From: HO2-45-11b sp964450915
GTDB taxonomy: Bacteria > Patescibacteriota > Andersenbacteria > UBA10190
Length of the DNA: 59,976 bases
NCBI GenBank assembly: GCA_964450915.1
Contig: CAYVFG010000004.1
Location: 1-59,976, forward strand
Reading direction: 5' to 3'
The position numbers were made by a program, and so were the translations under genes. Positions 57,474 to 59,976 of the stretch are shown one piece after another; the first letter of the stretch is position 1, and each line of letters opens with the position of its first letter. Under the pieces are notes generated by a model. The model was not told the DNA's origin and did not search any database. It worked only from the letters and a program-made list of their open reading frames with translations.

Positions 57474-57502
57474 ATAGTGGTTTATTTCTTTGATTTTGTC
57501 AA
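57474..57502 (-). promoter_or_regulatory. Full promoter TTGACA-17-CACTAT
   Basis: TTGACA (complement of 57497-57502) and CACTAT (complement of 57474-57479); TATACA with a 20-nt spacer is an alternative. It lies directly behind the large glycosyltransferase gene. Confidence 0.5.
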
Positions 57503-57512
57503 TAGCAGTTAC

Positions 57513-59969
57513 TTACTTTACTGGCTTTATTCTCTGAGAAAATACGAGCGTATTGGAACCGTTTGAAATACCTTGTACTGACTTCCAGTTCTCTTTTAGA
57601 TCGTTGGTGATTGGGTCGTATTCATTGAGGTATGAGAATTGTGTTTGGTTGTCTAAGAGGAAGTATTTTGCCGTTGCAAAGCTTGCAACCATATCCGTTG
57701 CGCGGGGCAAAAACGTTTGAATACGTTCCGGATTCGTCCTGGTGAATTCGTACGCATACCAGCGAGGATGAGAAATATTCAATACTGTTTGGTACCCGGC
57801 TAGGTACGGAATAAGAGATGCGCCTGTAAATATCGGCTCCCCCTTTGGAACGTTTTGCTTAATCCACGTTGCCGCTTCGTATGCAGCTTTTTGGTCGAAT
57901 GTTCCGGTGTGTTCAAAAGAATATGTGATGTAGCTGGACACCGTCGCTGCCCATGCAAAGATTATTGCAAAGGCAATTAGTGCTATGTATTTGAGTACGC
58001 GAATTTTTACCTGCAAACTTCGTGCAATGAATGCCTCAAGCCCTACTCCTGCGATAAGCGTGAGTGGTGGAATAAATTCTGAAATATAATTTGCATGAAA
58101 CTTGATCCACTTTGCGTAGAAGAACATCATGCTGCCGACCCATATAGGGCCGATGAGTCCGCGCACCCATTCTTCGCTCGTCCGCTTTGCGTTCGAGCTA
58201 CGAACGGCAAGCCCAGGTAATAAGATCGCGACAAGTAACGTAATTCCAAATAACCACCACAGTGTCGGAATGCCGTATTTCATGAACTTTGCGCCCTCGT
58301 ATTGTGAGAAGAAATCCCATGCCCACCAGAAAATACCTAGAGGAATAATCCATGTAAGTCTTGAAAATAGGATTGCTTTTGATTTTTTAAAAAGTGACGC
58401 AGCCGCATCTTGTAAATAAAATCCAACGCCAAGCATGGACAGTAAAATAACTGGAAGCGACTCTCGGAAGAACGGCGTCATGCCTTTTAAGTCGTATTCT
58501 CTTATCTGTTCTATTTGGTCGGGGTCGATGCTCGAGATGCCGTCTTCTGCAGAATTAATTCCGAGCGCTTCTGTAATGCCAACTCCGCCATACACCGTGT
58601 ATGCATACAGCATGAAGAGCGCCAGCACGCCCACAAATCCGATACCGACATAGAGCGTATTTCTCATTCGCGCACTCCAATTTTTAGACAATGCGATTAA
58701 AAGCAAGATTACAGTCAGCCCAAGTGCCAGCATGCTTTTGCGCGAGGCCACGGCAAGGCCGATGACTGCGCCCGCAATAATGAGCCACTTTGGCGATGCC
58801 ATTTTTTCTTTGAGAGCATATGCAAGGAGTGCAATTCCCGACATGCCGAAGAATATGGCAACGCTTTGCGTGTGTACGTAAATCGTTGATACTACTGCTG
58901 TTCCCATGCACGCCCACAGTGCTGCAGAAATCAGAGCTGCGCGAGTCGTCCAAATACTGCGGACTAATAAGAACACCGGATAGACTAATGCGGAACCTGC
59001 AATAATGGATGAAAGCCTGCCAGCAAATGCTGTGTGCCCGAGAATTGCTTCCCATACTGCAATCCACGCAATAACAAGCGGAGCCTTTACGTATCCATCG
59101 CCTCCTGCAAAGTGGCCGTGCAATAATGACCATGCATCGTATAAGTAGTTTCCCTCATCGTCTGTAAATGGCAATTCTAATGCGTAAAAAATTCTGATAA
59201 TCGCTGCAATAATCGCAAGCCCGAGCAATATTATCCATGGTTTTGGTTGTTTTTTAAATCTGAACAGTGCAAAACAAAGTGCGAGCACGATAACGCTTGG
59301 CAGAAACGCCCCGGTCCATAGTGCGTATTCGTGCCGATTGTCGTTCCAGGTATTAATGAACGTATGGATTGCGTTGCTGATGCTATGGTAGATAAATGTT
59401 CCAGCAGGAACGGAATACAGTGTTTGAAACGCGACGTCGACAGCTTGTTTTCCTGATCGCTGAATAATATTGTCTGTAACAGGCGCATTGTCTGCAGTAT
59501 GGATAATATATCCGGTGCCGTATAAATACGTATCTTTATTATTCAAATCAATTGCAATTGCGTTGCCTTTAACGCTTTCCGGAGAATCAACTACAAAAAA
59601 GTACGTTTTGCTTTTTGAGTCGACAATCGGTTTGAATGCAAAATTATAAAACTGATTATCTCCAAATTTGCTGGCTGGAACAGATACGGTACGAATGTCG
59701 TTGCCTGCGGAAACGGAATCGCGAAGATGCAATATAACAGGATGCGTATTATCCCGCCCGGAATACGTTGCAATTATTACTCCAATTCCGGATAGATTAT
59801 TTTTTTGCGCGACGATTGTTTGCCCAATTGCATTTGTGCCGGTTAATTCTCCGGAATTAAGCGCATGATCCTCCTGTCGTTCCCCAATTTCAGGCACATG
59901 GATAAGAACAAGTGCTATGCCGATAACGCACGCAACTACAAAAGAGGTTGTTTTAAGCGATAATTTCAT
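57513..59969 (-). CDS. Large GT-C-type membrane glycosyltransferase, 818 aa
   Basis: TM1 (about 8-25) is followed by an outward beta-rich domain of about 175 residues (about 40-215). Then come about 11-12 TM helices with the catalytic acidic motif ELPFTDDEGNYLYDAWSLLH (about 267-286) and KAPLVIAWIAV at the next loop. The C-terminal soluble part ends near FSQRIKPVK. The extra N-terminal beta domain, probably carbohydrate- or peptide-binding, is unusual for ArnT/PMT relatives. The start lies 7 nt from the window edge, so its promoter is not visible. Confidence 0.85.
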   Translation of the reverse strand: MKLSLKTTSFVVACVIGIALVLIHVPEIGERQEDHALNSGELTGTNAIGQTIVAQKNNLSGIGVIIATYSGRDNTHPVILHLRDSVSAGNDIRTVSVPASKFGDNQFYNFAFKPIVDSKSKTYFFVVDSPESVKGNAIAIDLNNKDTYLYGTGYIIHTADNAPVTDNIIQRSGKQAVDVAFQTLYSVPAGTFIYHSISNAIHTFINTWNDNRHEYALWTGAFLPSVIVLALCFALFRFKKQPKPWIILLGLAIIAAIIRIFYALELPFTDDEGNYLYDAWSLLHGHFAGGDGYVKAPLVIAWIAVWEAILGHTAFAGRLSSIIAGSALVYPVFLLVRSIWTTRAALISAALWACMGTAVVSTIYVHTQSVAIFFGMSGIALLAYALKEKMASPKWLIIAGAVIGLAVASRKSMLALGLTVILLLIALSKNWSARMRNTLYVGIGFVGVLALFMLYAYTVYGGVGITEALGINSAEDGISSIDPDQIEQIREYDLKGMTPFFRESLPVILLSMLGVGFYLQDAAASLFKKSKAILFSRLTWIIPLGIFWWAWDFFSQYEGAKFMKYGIPTLWWLFGITLLVAILLPGLAVRSSNAKRTSEEWVRGLIGPIWVGSMMFFYAKWIKFHANYISEFIPPLTLIAGVGLEAFIARSLQVKIRVLKYIALIAFAIIFAWAATVSSYITYSFEHTGTFDQKAAYEAATWIKQNVPKGEPIFTGASLIPYLAGYQTVLNISHPRWYAYEFTRTNPERIQTFLPRATDMVASFATAKYFLLDNQTQFSYLNEYDPITNDLKENWKSVQGISNGSNTLVFSQRIKPVK

Positions 59970-59976
59970 AAAATTA

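Noticed and set aside
1..59976. CRISPR arrays, IS elements, integrases or phage modules
   Set aside because: No regularly spaced direct repeats, transposase/integrase motifs or terminal inverted repeats were seen in either strand.

Overview
The window looks like a chromosome segment of a Candidate Phyla Radiation (Patescibacteria) bacterium, probably of Parcubacteria type. I infer this from extreme gene packing with many 4-bp ATGA overlaps, minimal housekeeping sets, a ProRS without editing domain, a TspO protein with a Cys-rich tail, a large PKD-like surface protein and a dispersed RQAQG-encoding repeat. I cannot place it more precisely without a database. The genetic code is standard: TGA is used as a stop throughout, and prfB carries a TGA-dependent frameshift.

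Layout. 1-6,900: rpe/rpiB, a metallo-hydrolase, an amino-acid permease, tRNA-Gln(CTG), several small orphan genes and a degenerate ABC ATPase. 6,875-10,000: ftsX-ftsE, prfB, tRNA-Thr and a minimal alkyltransferase. 10,011-14,200: a 1154-residue surface protein, an orphan membrane protein and tRNA-Gly. 14,185-21,600: FtsB and a pseudo-HtrA, thioredoxin reductase/glutaredoxin, a nucleotide-sugar dehydrogenase, a DD-carboxypeptidase and the t6A enzyme TsaC. 21,600-26,850: NDH-2, exonuclease VII, TspO and tRNA-Gln(TTG). 26,900-32,200: GNAT, FHA, dnaX, GtrA and a membrane glycosyltransferase. 32,213-32,581: a strongly structured, probably noncoding RNA. 32,565-43,160: ftsQ, serS, lysS, greA, PBP2-mreD-mreC-mreB, proS, rseP. 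43,270-47,380: frr, holB-like, secF, secD. 47,400-52,900: a more AT-rich accessory cluster of nucleotide-sanitising and stress-type enzymes with a Fic and a ClpP-like protein. 52,888-59,969: secA, hpf, and two glycosyltransferases.

The genes group into envelope growth (MreBCD, PBP2, FtsQ/B/E/X, DacA), secretion (SecA, SecDF), translation (prfB, frr, three aminoacyl-tRNA synthetases, four tRNAs, HPF, TsaC), replication and repair (dnaX, holB-like, xseAB, alkyltransferase) and surface glycan building.

The most striking feature seen directly is that two start-site grammars coexist. Housekeeping genes and operons mostly begin with a bare -10 box (TATACT-like) exactly 6-7 nt before the ATG, which implies leaderless mRNAs (about 16 cases). 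A second class of small, mostly unrecognised genes each has a TTGACA/T -35, a 16-18 nt spacer, a -10, a leader with Shine-Dalgarno and usually its own hairpin terminator. The structured RNA uses the second kind of promoter.
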